Positions 31,111 to 38,914 of a stretch of DNA of 64,000 nucleotides are shown piece after piece. How positions within the stretch are numbered: the first letter of the stretch is position 1; every line of letters begins with the position of its first letter. The notes under the pieces are model-generated. The model searched no databases, was not told the origin of the DNA, and saw only the letters and a program-made list of their open reading frames with translations. The position numbers and the translations under genes were made by a program. The DNA is from CAWCHZ01 sp963795555 (GTDB taxonomy: Bacteria > Actinomycetota > Thermoleophilia > Solirubrobacterales > Solirubrobacteraceae), in NCBI GenBank assembly GCA_963795555.1, contig CAWCHZ010000001.1:62001-126000 (forward strand), given 5' to 3'.

Positions 31111-31830
31111 TCATTGCCAGCGTAGCGTCCGCGGCTCCGCACGCATGCGGATCACGCGCGCCGGGATGCCGCCCACGACGGCGTTGGCGGGAACGTCACG
31201 GGTCACGACCGCGCTGGTCCCGAGCACGGCATTGTCGCCGACCGTGACGCCGCGCAGGATGCACGCGCCATAGCCGATCCAGACGTTGTGGCCGACCGTC
31301 ACCGGCCGCTTGTAGATGCCCTGCAGGCGGATCGGTCGCTCGGTCTCGACCATCCCGTGGTCGAAGTCGATCAGCATCACGCGATCAGCGATCACGCACT
31401 CGCGTCCGATCGCGATGCGGCGAAAGCAGGAGATCGTGCACTCCTGACCGAGGACCGTCTTGGCGCCGATCAGCACGTCGCCCTCGTGGACGCGGATCTT
31501 GGTCCCATCGCCGATCCACGACCAGCGTCCGAGCCGCACGCGCGCCCCGCGGCGGATCTCGAGCTTGACGTTGGCGCCCACGAACGCGAGCCCGTCGGTC
31601 TGCAGGCGATCGCGCCAGCGCAGCTTGAGCAACGCCAGGCGGCAGAGCAGCCGCGCGTAGCGCGGCGTGAGCATCCCGTGCGTCGCCATGAAGCGCAGCA
31701 GCGTCAGCAGACCGCCGCGCAACGGCGGCGGCGCGCAGCGCGGCGGGGGATTGCCTTGTGGTGGCGATGGACCGCCTGGCGACGACGACGCGTCGCGCAC
31801 GGCGGGATCAGGCGGGCTGGTGGCTTCCAC
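31111..31830 (-). CDS. Left-handed beta-helix (hexapeptide) acetyltransferase
   Basis: 239 residues. After a Pro-rich start, residues about 95-235 are hexapeptide repeats ending in the maltose/galactoside acetyltransferase pattern VTVGHNVWIGYGACILRGV, TVGDNAVLGTSAVVTRDVP and ANAVVGGIPARVI. Transfers an acetyl or similar group from CoA, usually to a sugar. Its place next to the GH57/GT4 pair parallels the acetyltransferase gene in the mycobacterial methylglucan region, so acylation of that polysaccharide is a fair guess. Start GTG 31830 is uncertain. Confidence 0.85.
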   Translation of the reverse strand: MEATSPPDPAVRDASSSPGGPSPPQGNPPPRCAPPPLRGGLLTLLRFMATHGMLTPRYARLLCRLALLKLRWRDRLQTDGLAFVGANVKLEIRRGARVRLGRWSWIGDGTKIRVHEGDVLIGAKTVLGQECTISCFRRIAIGRECVIADRVMLIDFDHGMVETERPIRLQGIYKRPVTVGHNVWIGYGACILRGVTVGDNAVLGTSAVVTRDVPANAVVGGIPARVIRMRAEPRTLRWQ

Positions 31831-31881
31831 GAGGGGCCAACAATCCTAGGCCGCAGCCTCCCCTGCGATCATTGCCGCGCG

Positions 31882-31932
31882 ATGACGTCCCCCGCCCGCC
31901 GTTCCATGCCGCTGTTCGCCTCGCTGCGATGA
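31882..31932 (+). CDS. Possible 16-codon leader ORF coupled to meaB
   Basis: ATG 31882 opens a 16-residue frame (MTSPARRSMPLFASLR) whose TGA overlaps the meaB ATG as ATGA. meaB itself has no Shine-Dalgarno, so translation of this leader could deliver ribosomes to it. No similarity is expected at this length. Confidence 0.35.
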   Translation: MTSPARRSMPLFASLR

Positions 31933-32900
31933 GCCGCGATGACGCGCTCGCCGAGCGCCTGCTGAGTGGCGACATCCGCGCTCTGGCGCGCGCGATCTCG
32001 CTCGTCGAGAACGACGACCCGGCCGGCTGGGAGCTGGTACGCGAGGTCTATCCCCACACCGGCAGGGCCGCCGTCGTCGGCTTCACCGGACCGCCCGGGG
32101 TCGGCAAGTCGACGTTGATCGGAGCCGTCACGACCGCGCGCCGCGCGGCTGGCCGCGCGGTGGCCGTGCTGTCGATCGATCCGTCCTCGCCGTTCACCAA
32201 GGGTGCGCTGCTCGGCGATCGCATCCGCCTCAGCGAGCACTTCCTGGATGCCGGCGTCTTCATCCGCTCGATGGCCAACCGCGGCGCGCTCGGCGGGCTC
32301 GCCGAGGCCGCGCTGCAGGCGGTGCTGCTGATGGACGCCTCGGGCAAGGACGAGATCCTGCTCGAGACGGTGGGCGTCGGGCAGGCGGAGGTCGACATCA
32401 TCGACCACGCCGACACGATCGTGCTGGTCCTGATGCCGGGCTCGGGCGACTCGATCCAGGCGCTCAAGGCGGGCGTGATGGAGATCCCCGACATCATCGT
32501 CGTCAACAAGGCCGACCACCCGCTGACCGACACGATGATCCGCGAGATCCGCGCGGTGCTGTCGCTGGCCGGCGGCAGCGGTCTGGAGGTCGGCTGGCGC
32601 GTGCCGATCGTCAAGACCGAGGCCGCGCGTGGCCTCGGTGTCGACGAGCTGGTCGAGCGCCTCGAGGCGCACCGCGAGCACCTCCAGCGCGCGGGCACGC
32701 TGGCGCAGCGCCGCCGGCGCAATTTGATGAACGAGGTGCTCGCGCTGGCGACCGTCCGCCTGCGTCGCGAGCTGGAGCAGGCGGTCGCCGCAGACCCGGA
32801 GGTGCAGAGCCTGTTCGACGACGTCGTCGCGCGGCGCACCGACCCCGCCACGGCGGCGACCACGATCCTCGCGCGCACGGACTCCCGGCGAGCCTCCTGA
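31929..32900 (+). CDS. meaB: MeaB/ArgK-type GTPase, methylmalonyl-CoA mutase chaperone
   Basis: 323 residues. Walker A VGFTGPPGVGKSTLIGA, SIDPSSPFTKGALLGDRIRL, MANRGALGGLAEA, ILLETVGVGQAEVDI and NKADHPLTD (the GTPase NKxD) define the MeaB/ArgK family, which loads and protects the cobalamin of methylmalonyl-CoA mutase. The mutase B12-binding subunit is encoded 3.6 kb downstream, supporting the role. ATG 31929 gives the family length. Confidence 0.93.
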   Translation: MSRDDALAERLLSGDIRALARAISLVENDDPAGWELVREVYPHTGRAAVVGFTGPPGVGKSTLIGAVTTARRAAGRAVAVLSIDPSSPFTKGALLGDRIRLSEHFLDAGVFIRSMANRGALGGLAEAALQAVLLMDASGKDEILLETVGVGQAEVDIIDHADTIVLVLMPGSGDSIQALKAGVMEIPDIIVVNKADHPLTDTMIREIRAVLSLAGGSGLEVGWRVPIVKTEAARGLGVDELVERLEAHREHLQRAGTLAQRRRRNLMNEVLALATVRLRRELEQAVAADPEVQSLFDDVVARRTDPATAATTILARTDSRRAS

Positions 32901-32947
32901 GAGACCGCTGAAGCTCTGGCCGAGCTCAGGCCGCCCTGCGTCGCGTA

Positions 32948-32979
32948 GCCGCCTGAGCGCCCTCGCGAGCTCAGGCGGC
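32948..32979. terminator. 11-base-pair hairpin at the meaB/pepA junction
   Basis: GCCGCCTGAGC (32948-32958), 10-base loop, GCTCAGGCGGC (32969-32979), perfectly paired and overlapping the pepA stop. A near-copy of the pepA stop region (GGCCTGAGCTCGG on the minus strand) lies about 40 bases further on. Confidence 0.55.
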
Positions 32980-34416
32980 GCTTGACGCCGCGACGCGCCG
33001 CGCCAGCTCGACCAGCAGGCGCACGCCGAAGCCCGTCCCGCCCTTGGCGGCATAGGGCGCCTTGGCGTCGTAGGCGGTGCCGGCGATGTCGAGGTGCGCC
33101 CATGGCGTATCGCCGACGAAGCGGTGTAGGAACTCCGCGGCGGTGATCGAGCCGGCGTCGCGCGACTCGGGTGCGTTGGTCAGGTCCGCGTAGATGCCCT
33201 TGACGGCCTCCGCGTACTCGGGGTGCAGCGGCAGCCGCCAGAGGCGCTCGCCGCTCGCACCCGCCGCGGCGAGCACCTCGTCGGCCCAGGCGTCGTCGTT
33301 GGCCATCAGCCCGGCATGCGTCGAGCCGAGCGCGACGACGATCGAGCCGGTCAGCGTGGCGAGATCGATGATCCGCTCGGCGCCCTGCTCGAGCGCGTAG
33401 GTGATGCAGTCGGCGAGCACCAGGCGGCCCTCGGCGTCAGTGTTGTTGATCTCGATCGTGGTTCCGCTCAGCGAGCGCACGATGTCCCCCGGCTTGATCG
33501 CGTGGCCGCCCGGCAGATTCTCCGTCGCGCCGATGACGCCCAGCACCCGAACGGGCAATCGCAGACGGGCGATCGCGCCGAGCGCCTCGAGCACGGCGGC
33601 GCCGCCCGACATGTCGAACTTCATGTCGAACATCCGCGCCGCGGGCTTGATCGACAAGCCCCCGCTGTCGAAGGTGACCGCCTTGCCCACGAAGGCGATC
33701 AACGGGCCGCGTGCGGCGCCCTCGTAGCGCACGGTGATCAGCCGCGGCTCCTCCGCCGAGCCGCGCGTCACGGCGGCGAAGGCGCCCATCCCGCGGGCGA
33801 TGATCGCCTCGCGACCCTCCGCGCTCGCGCTGAGGCCGTCGAGCTCAGCCGCCAGCGCCGCGGCTCGTGCCGCCAGCGCGGTCGGCGTCAGCTCGTTGCC
33901 GGGGGCGTTCTGCAGGTCGCGCGCCGCGTTGGTCGCCTCGGCGACAACGGTGGCCAGCTCCACCGCGCCACCGACGTCGTGGTGGGCGCTGACCAGCAGG
34001 CGCTCGAGTCGAGCCTCGTCGCTGGTCGGCGCGCGATAGCGCTCGAAGCGGTAGTCGGCCAGCACCGTGCCCTGCACCAGCGCACCGGCGATCGTGTCCG
34101 CGACGTCGTGGGGAAGCTCCCAGCAGAGCGCGCGCGTGCCCAGCTCGCCGGCGCGCTGGAGCGCCGCCGCGGCCGCGGCCAGCGCGCCCTGGGCGTCGAA
34201 GCGCGCGCGTGGACCGAGGCCGACGAGCAGGTAGCGCCGTCCGCCGGCGTGGGCGACGGCGACCTTGCGGGGCGCGCTGCGCGCCTCACCGCGATCGACC
34301 AGCGCCTGCAGCTCGCCGTCGATGTCGTGGGCGATCGGCTCGCCATCGAAGAGCCCGACAGCGATCGTGTCGACGTCGGTCTCGGTCGGAGGGCTCGTTG
34401 TGGCGAGCACGCGCAC
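32971..34416 (-). CDS. pepA: PepA, leucyl aminopeptidase (M17)
   Basis: 481 residues. N-terminal macro-like domain, then the catalytic domain with VGKAVTFDSGGLSIKPA, MKFDMSGGAAVL and the signature NTDAEGRLVLADC binding two metals. A cytosolic hexameric aminopeptidase. An in-frame TTG at 34506 would overlap the divergent thiolase gene; I place the start at GTG 34416 because TATCCT ends 8 bases upstream and homology starts there (RVLATTSPPTETDVDTIAVG). Confidence 0.93.
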   Translation of the reverse strand: MRVLATTSPPTETDVDTIAVGLFDGEPIAHDIDGELQALVDRGEARSAPRKVAVAHAGGRRYLLVGLGPRARFDAQGALAAAAAALQRAGELGTRALCWELPHDVADTIAGALVQGTVLADYRFERYRAPTSDEARLERLLVSAHHDVGGAVELATVVAEATNAARDLQNAPGNELTPTALAARAAALAAELDGLSASAEGREAIIARGMGAFAAVTRGSAEEPRLITVRYEGAARGPLIAFVGKAVTFDSGGLSIKPAARMFDMKFDMSGGAAVLEALGAIARLRLPVRVLGVIGATENLPGGHAIKPGDIVRSLSGTTIEINNTDAEGRLVLADCITYALEQGAERIIDLATLTGSIVVALGSTHAGLMANDDAWADEVLAAAGASGERLWRLPLHPEYAEAVKGIYADLTNAPESRDAGSITAAEFLHRFVGDTPWAHLDIAGTAYDAKAPYAAKGGTGFGVRLLVELARRVAASSAA

Positions 34417-34424
34417 GAAGTCTG

Positions 34425-34430
34425 AGGATA
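34425..34430 (-). promoter_or_regulatory. -10 box for leaderless pepA mRNA
   Basis: TATCCT on the minus strand ends 8 bases before GTG 34416, resolving the pepA start. Confidence 0.55.
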
Positions 34431-34499
34431 TCCCCGCACGAGGCGGGCGCAGGTCCGTCGCTACGATTGCCTCGACCCCGACGAGGAGCCCGCCCGCCG

Positions 34500-35681
34500 A
34501 TGCCAAGCACCGTGATCCTGTCCTCCGCCCGTACGCCGATCGGCAAGCTCGGCGGCGGCTTGAGCTCGCTCGACGCCACCGCGCTCGGGGGTGTCGCGAT
34601 CGCCGCCGCGCTGGAGCGCGCCGAGGTCGCGCCCGAGCAGGTGGAGCACGTGGTGATGGGACAGGTGCTGCAGGCCGGGCAGGGCCAGATTCCCTCGCGC
34701 CAGGCGCAGGTCAAGGCCGGCATTCCCAAGGAGGTCTCCTCGGAGACGATCAACAAGGTTTGCGCATCGGGCATTCGCTCGGTCGGGATCCTCGACGCGG
34801 CGATTCGCGCCGGCGACGTCGAGGTCGCGGTGGCCGGCGGCATGGAGTCGATGTCGCGCGCGCCCTACCTGCTCGCCGATGCCCGCTTCGGCATGCGCAT
34901 GGGCGACGGCAAGGCGCTCGATGCGATGATCCACGATGGCCTGACCAACCCCTTCTCGGGCAAGCACATGGCCCAGGAGGCGTCCGAGGTCGCGCAGGAG
35001 CTCGAGCTCACGCGCGCCGACATGGACCGCTGGGCGCTGCGCTCCCACCAGCTTGCGATCAAGGCGACCGACGAGGGCCGCATGGCCGAGGAGATCGTGC
35101 CGGTGACGATCGCCAGCAAGCGCGGCGAGCAGGTCGTCGAGGTCGACGAGGCACCGCGCCGCGAGACCAGCCTGGAGGCGCTCACCAAGCTCCCGCCGAT
35201 CTTCGTGCAGGACGGCTCTCACACCGCCGGCAACTCGCCCGGCGTCAACGACGGCGCCGGCGCGCTCGTGCTCGCCTCCGAGCAGTGGGCCAGCGCCAAC
35301 GGCCGCCCCGCGCTCGCGCGGATCGTCGCCCAGGCGCAGGTCGCCGACGACTTCGCCTATCTCGCCCGCACGCCGGCGCGTGCGGCGGTCAAGGCGCTCG
35401 CCAAGGCCGGCCTCACGGCCAGCGACATCGACCTCTGGGAGATCAACGAGGCATTCGCCTCGGTGACGCTCAACTCGATCCGGATGCTCGAGATCCCCGC
35501 GGACAGGGTCAACGTAAACGGCGGAGCGGTCGCGCTCGGCCACCCGATCGGCGCGTCGGGCGCGCGGATCCTCGGAGCGCTGGTGCTCGAGCTGCGCCGT
35601 CGTGGCGGCGGGCTGGGCTGCGCGGCGATCTGCTCCGGTGGTGGTCAGGGCGACGCGATGGTCGTGGAGGTCGCGGCCTAG
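34500..35681 (+). CDS. Acetyl-CoA C-acetyltransferase (thiolase)
   Basis: 393 residues. Opens PSTVILSSARTPIGKLGGGL; acylated cysteine in INKVCASGIRS (Cys88), histidine in NEAFA and GHPIGASG, and second cysteine in CSGGGQGDA. Biosynthetic or degradative thiolase joining or splitting acetoacetyl-CoA and longer 3-ketoacyl-CoAs. ATG 34500 has CGAGGAG about 8 bases upstream. Its neighbours (MeaB, mutase subunit, electron-transfer flavoprotein) suggest fatty acid or branched-chain amino acid breakdown. Confidence 0.94.
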   Translation: MPSTVILSSARTPIGKLGGGLSSLDATALGGVAIAAALERAEVAPEQVEHVVMGQVLQAGQGQIPSRQAQVKAGIPKEVSSETINKVCASGIRSVGILDAAIRAGDVEVAVAGGMESMSRAPYLLADARFGMRMGDGKALDAMIHDGLTNPFSGKHMAQEASEVAQELELTRADMDRWALRSHQLAIKATDEGRMAEEIVPVTIASKRGEQVVEVDEAPRRETSLEALTKLPPIFVQDGSHTAGNSPGVNDGAGALVLASEQWASANGRPALARIVAQAQVADDFAYLARTPARAAVKALAKAGLTASDIDLWEINEAFASVTLNSIRMLEIPADRVNVNGGAVALGHPIGASGARILGALVLELRRRGGGLGCAAICSGGGQGDAMVVEVAA

Positions 35682-35698
35682 CGGCCGCGCTCGCGGCG

Positions 35699-36481
35699 AT
35701 GGCGGGGGCGGCCTTCTTCGACCTCGACCGGACGCTGATGGCCGGCTCGTCGGCCTTCCAGTTCGGCCGCGCCGCCTACCGCGCGGGCATGCTCACCCGA
35801 CGCCAGCTCATCGCCGATGCCTCGGCGAACGTCCGCTTCCGCCTGCATGGCTCCACCGATGCCGGGACCGAGGCGCTGCGCGCGCGGCTGACGCGGTCGA
35901 TCGCCGGCGTGCCGGTTCGCGAGCTCGAGCGCCTGGGTCCAAGCATCCTCGCGGGCGTGCTGCCGCGCATCTACCCGCAGATGCTGGCGCTGGCCTGGGA
36001 GCATCAGGACGCCGGTCGCCCGGTCTACATCTGCACCGCGACGGGAAGCGAGATCGCCGAGCTGCTGGCGCGGGTGCTGATCTTCGATGGGGCGCTGGGC
36101 ACCCGCTCGGAGATCGTCGATGGCCGCTACACCGGCGAGCCGCTGGGCCCGTTCATCTACCGCGAGGGCAAGGCGCGGGCGGTCCGCGAGCTCACCCGCG
36201 ACCAGGGCATCGACCTCGCCGACTGCTACGCCTACTCCGACTCGGAGTCCGATCTGCCGCTGCTGGAGCTGGTGGGGCATGCGGTCGTCGTGAACCCCGA
36301 TCGCGCGCTCGCGCGCATCGCGCGTGAGCGCGACTGGGAGCTGCTGCGCTTCGAGCGTCTGGGGCGGCGTCTGGCGATCGCCGGGACGGGCGTTGCGGCC
36401 GCTGCGGTTGGCGGGGTGGGGCGAATGCTGGTCGCGCGACGGGCGGCGCCAGCGCGCGCGGGCGCTCCGTCGATAACCTAG
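35699..36481 (+). CDS. HAD-family (subfamily IB, SerB-like) phosphatase with membrane tail
   Basis: 260 residues. Motif I AAFFDLDRTLMAGSSAF (Asp nucleophile), motif II in VYICTATGSE, GKARAVRELTRDQGIDLADCYAYSDSESDLPLLELVG for motifs III/IV. The class IB set is shared by phosphoserine phosphatase and lipid-phosphate phosphatases. A short hydrophobic segment near the C-terminus (IAGTGVAAAAVGGVG) may be a membrane anchor. Starts 17 bases after the thiolase stop, probably same transcript. Confidence 0.82.
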   Translation: MAGAAFFDLDRTLMAGSSAFQFGRAAYRAGMLTRRQLIADASANVRFRLHGSTDAGTEALRARLTRSIAGVPVRELERLGPSILAGVLPRIYPQMLALAWEHQDAGRPVYICTATGSEIAELLARVLIFDGALGTRSEIVDGRYTGEPLGPFIYREGKARAVRELTRDQGIDLADCYAYSDSESDLPLLELVGHAVVVNPDRALARIARERDWELLRFERLGRRLAIAGTGVAAAAVGGVGRMLVARRAAPARAGAPSIT

Positions 36482-36550
36482 AATGCGCGACCGCGGTGCC
36501 CAGCCGCGCCCCGCGCTCGGCGTCAGTGGCTCCCAGCCGCCCCGTAAGCC

Positions 36551-36961
36551 ATGGCCATCACCACCTCCACCAAGAAGATCCGCGTCGTCGTCGCCAAGCC
36601 CGGCCTCGACGGCCACGATCGCGGCGCGAAGATCATCGCCCGGGCCCTGCGCGACGCGGGGATGGAGGTGATCTACACCGGCCTGCATCAGACGCCCGAG
36701 CAGATCGTCGCGACCGTCATCCAGGAGGATGCGGACGCCGTCGGGCTGTCGATCCTGTCGGGGGCTCACATGACGCTTGTGCCGCGCGTCATGGAGCTGT
36801 TGCACGAGCAGCACGTCGACGACGTCGTCGTGACCGTTGGTGGCACGATCCCGGCCGACGACATCCGCGAGCTCGAACAGCTCGGCGTGGCGCAGGTGTT
36901 CACGCCCGGAGCCCCGACGCAGGAGATAGTCGATTTCATCCGCGCGGCCGTGCGGGACTGA
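36551..36961 (+). CDS. Methylmalonyl-CoA mutase, B12-binding small subunit
   Basis: 136 residues, a stand-alone cobalamin-binding domain: KPGLDGHDRGAKIIARALRD carries the DxHxxG motif whose histidine coordinates cobalt, followed by GLSILSGAH (SxL) and TVGGTIPADDIREL (GG). Found as a separate subunit (or C-terminal domain) of methylmalonyl- or isobutyryl-type mutases. The catalytic large subunit is not in the window. Works with MeaB (31929). Confidence 0.92.
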   Translation: MAITTSTKKIRVVVAKPGLDGHDRGAKIIARALRDAGMEVIYTGLHQTPEQIVATVIQEDADAVGLSILSGAHMTLVPRVMELLHEQHVDDVVVTVGGTIPADDIRELEQLGVAQVFTPGAPTQEIVDFIRAAVRD

Positions 36962-37053
36962 CGACCTGCGGGGGGTGCGGAGCGCCGCGGGGAGCGCCCG
37001 CATGGGCAGCCGGTGCGGAGTCGGAGTGCCCCGATGTCCACGACTGGTCGCGG

Positions 37054-37073
37054 GATTGACTCGTCAGTCAATC
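37054..37073. promoter_or_regulatory. Palindromic operator upstream of etfB
   Basis: GATTGACT-CGTC-AGTCAATC, two perfect 8-base arms. A -10-like TAGGAT follows at 37076-37081, so a bound repressor would block RNA polymerase. The layout and TGACT half-sites are typical of TetR-family operators, often used for fatty-acid genes in actinobacteria. No such regulator gene is adjacent. Confidence 0.6.
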
Positions 37074-37111
37074 GCTAGGATGCCGACGTCTGTTTGCCAG
37101 AGGAGGCCGAA

Positions 37112-37903
37112 TTGAAGATCTGCGTCCTGGTCAAAGAGGTGCCCGATGCGGCGGTCGAGAAGCGGATCGACCCGTCGACCGGGCGTCTGGACCGCAGCGG
37201 CGAGAAGAACCTCAACCCGTTCGACACGCACGCGATCGAGGCTGCGATGCAGCTCAAGGAGGGGGACAGCGTCGATGTCGACGAGGTCGTGGCGGTGACG
37301 ATGGGTCCAGCCAGCGCCGTGCGGGCGCTGCACAAGGCGGTCTCGCTTGGAGCCGACCGTTCGGTGCACCTCACCGATCCGGCGCTGGAGGGCTCCGACG
37401 TCGCGGCGACCGGGTACGCGCTCGCCAAGGCGCTGGAGCGGGAGCAGCCCGATCTCGTGCTGCTCGGGCAGCAGTCCGATGACGGCGAGTGCTACACGAT
37501 CGGCGCGGTCGTCGCCGAGCACCTGCGGATGCCCTCGCTGACGCAGGTGATCAAGCTCGACGCGGCCGATGGCGCGCTGCGCTGCGAGCGCCAGGCCGAG
37601 TACGGCTACGACACCGTCGAGGTGCGCTTGCCGGCCGTGATCTCGGTCGGCGACGCGATCAACGAGCCTCGCTATCCGTCGTTGAAGGCGATCATGGGCG
37701 CGAAGAAGAAGCAGCTCGACACGCTGTCGATCGCCGACGCCGGCATCGACGCCGAGCGCGTCGGACAGGGCGGGTCGCGCGTGGAGTGCGGCAACTTCCA
37801 CGCCCCGCCGGCCAAGGCCGCCGGGCAGATCATCGAAGACGAGGACACCGACGAGACCGTGGCGAGGATCGTCGCCTGGCTCGATGAGAGGAAGCTGATC
37901 TGA
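37112..37903 (+). CDS. etfB: Electron transfer flavoprotein beta subunit
   Basis: 263 residues: KICVLVKEVPDAAVEKRIDP, NPFDTHAIEAAMQLKE, LLGQQSDDGECYTIGAVVAEHL and LPAVISVGDAINEPRYPSLKAIM, all EtfB landmarks including the ETF-beta signature and AMP-site region. Start TTG 37112 has GAGGAGG 5 bases upstream, better than TTG 37094. Carries electrons from acyl-CoA dehydrogenases. First gene of etfB-etfA-ETF dehydrogenase, controlled by the palindrome at 37054. Confidence 0.95.
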   Translation: MKICVLVKEVPDAAVEKRIDPSTGRLDRSGEKNLNPFDTHAIEAAMQLKEGDSVDVDEVVAVTMGPASAVRALHKAVSLGADRSVHLTDPALEGSDVAATGYALAKALEREQPDLVLLGQQSDDGECYTIGAVVAEHLRMPSLTQVIKLDAADGALRCERQAEYGYDTVEVRLPAVISVGDAINEPRYPSLKAIMGAKKKQLDTLSIADAGIDAERVGQGGSRVECGNFHAPPAKAAGQIIEDEDTDETVARIVAWLDERKLI

Positions 37904-38880
37904 TGCCGGACATCCTCACCTATGTGCTGCATCGCGAGGGCGCGTTCAACAAGAACTCGCTCGGCGCGGTCTGCGAGGGCGCTCGCCTCGCCGGCGAGCT
38001 GGGCGGCGAGTGCCATGCCGTCGTGGTCGGCGGTGATGACCTGAACGACGGGCTCTGTGCGTCGCTGGGCGCGCAGGGAGCGACGAAGGTCTTTCGCGTC
38101 CGCGGCTCGGAGGGCCTCGCGCAGCCGGTCGTCGACGCGATGGCGCAGATCATCGAGCGGCACGGACATTCCTACGCGCTGTTCGGCGGGGGGCTGCTCG
38201 GCTTCGAGGTCGGTGCCGGCCTGGCCGCGCGCTGCAACGCCGGGGTGACGATGGAGGTGACCGGCGTGCGCGTCGAGGACGGCAAGCTGATCGCGCAACG
38301 GCCGATCCTCCAGGACTCGGCGATCTCCGAGTCGCGCTACCGGGGCGATCTGGGGATCATCATCGGCCGCCTCAACGCCTTCGAGCTGCGTGACGGTGCG
38401 GCGGCCGAGGCCACCGTCGAGGACGTCGAGATCGAGTTCTCCCCCTGGTCGCTGCAGGCCACGATGGTCCAGCGCGGCGAGCAGCGCGGCGCGGACGTGA
38501 ACATCGAGGATGCCGACTACCTCGTCGCCGGCGGGCGCGGGCTTGGCAACGCCGAGAACTTCCGGCTTGCCGAGGAGCTCGCCGAGGCGCTCGGCGGCGC
38601 GGTCGCCGCGACCCGCGCCGTCGTCGACGCCGGCTGGTACCCCTACGCCGCGCAGATCGGCCAGACGGGCAAGACGGTCGCGCCCAAGCTCTACCTCGCG
38701 GCGGGCATCTCCGGCGCGATCCAGCACAAGGTGGGCATGCAGGGCTCCGAGCACATCGTCGCGATCAACAAGGACTCCAACGCCCCGATCTTCGAGTTCT
38801 CCGATCTTGGGATCGTCGGCGACCTCAACAAGATCCTGCCCAAGCTCACGCAAGCGGTGAAGGCCCACAAGGGCGGCTGA
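37903..38880 (+). CDS. etfA: Electron transfer flavoprotein alpha subunit
   Basis: 325 residues. The C-terminal FAD domain carries GQTGKTVAPKLYLAAGISGA and IVAINKDSNAPIFEFSDLGI, the EtfA signature. ATG 37903 overlaps the etfB TGA by one base (TGATG). Forms the FAD-binding half of the heterodimer. Confidence 0.96.
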   Translation: MPDILTYVLHREGAFNKNSLGAVCEGARLAGELGGECHAVVVGGDDLNDGLCASLGAQGATKVFRVRGSEGLAQPVVDAMAQIIERHGHSYALFGGGLLGFEVGAGLAARCNAGVTMEVTGVRVEDGKLIAQRPILQDSAISESRYRGDLGIIIGRLNAFELRDGAAAEATVEDVEIEFSPWSLQATMVQRGEQRGADVNIEDADYLVAGGRGLGNAENFRLAEELAEALGGAVAATRAVVDAGWYPYAAQIGQTGKTVAPKLYLAAGISGAIQHKVGMQGSEHIVAINKDSNAPIFEFSDLGIVGDLNKILPKLTQAVKAHKGG

Positions 38881-38914
38881 GCGTGAGCGAGCAGGCCCAC
38901 CGCGCGGATTGGCG

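Noticed and set aside
32971..34506. TTG 34506 as the pepA start
   Set aside because: Would overlap the divergent thiolase start and its ribosome site; GTG 34416 has a well-placed -10 and matches where the family begins.
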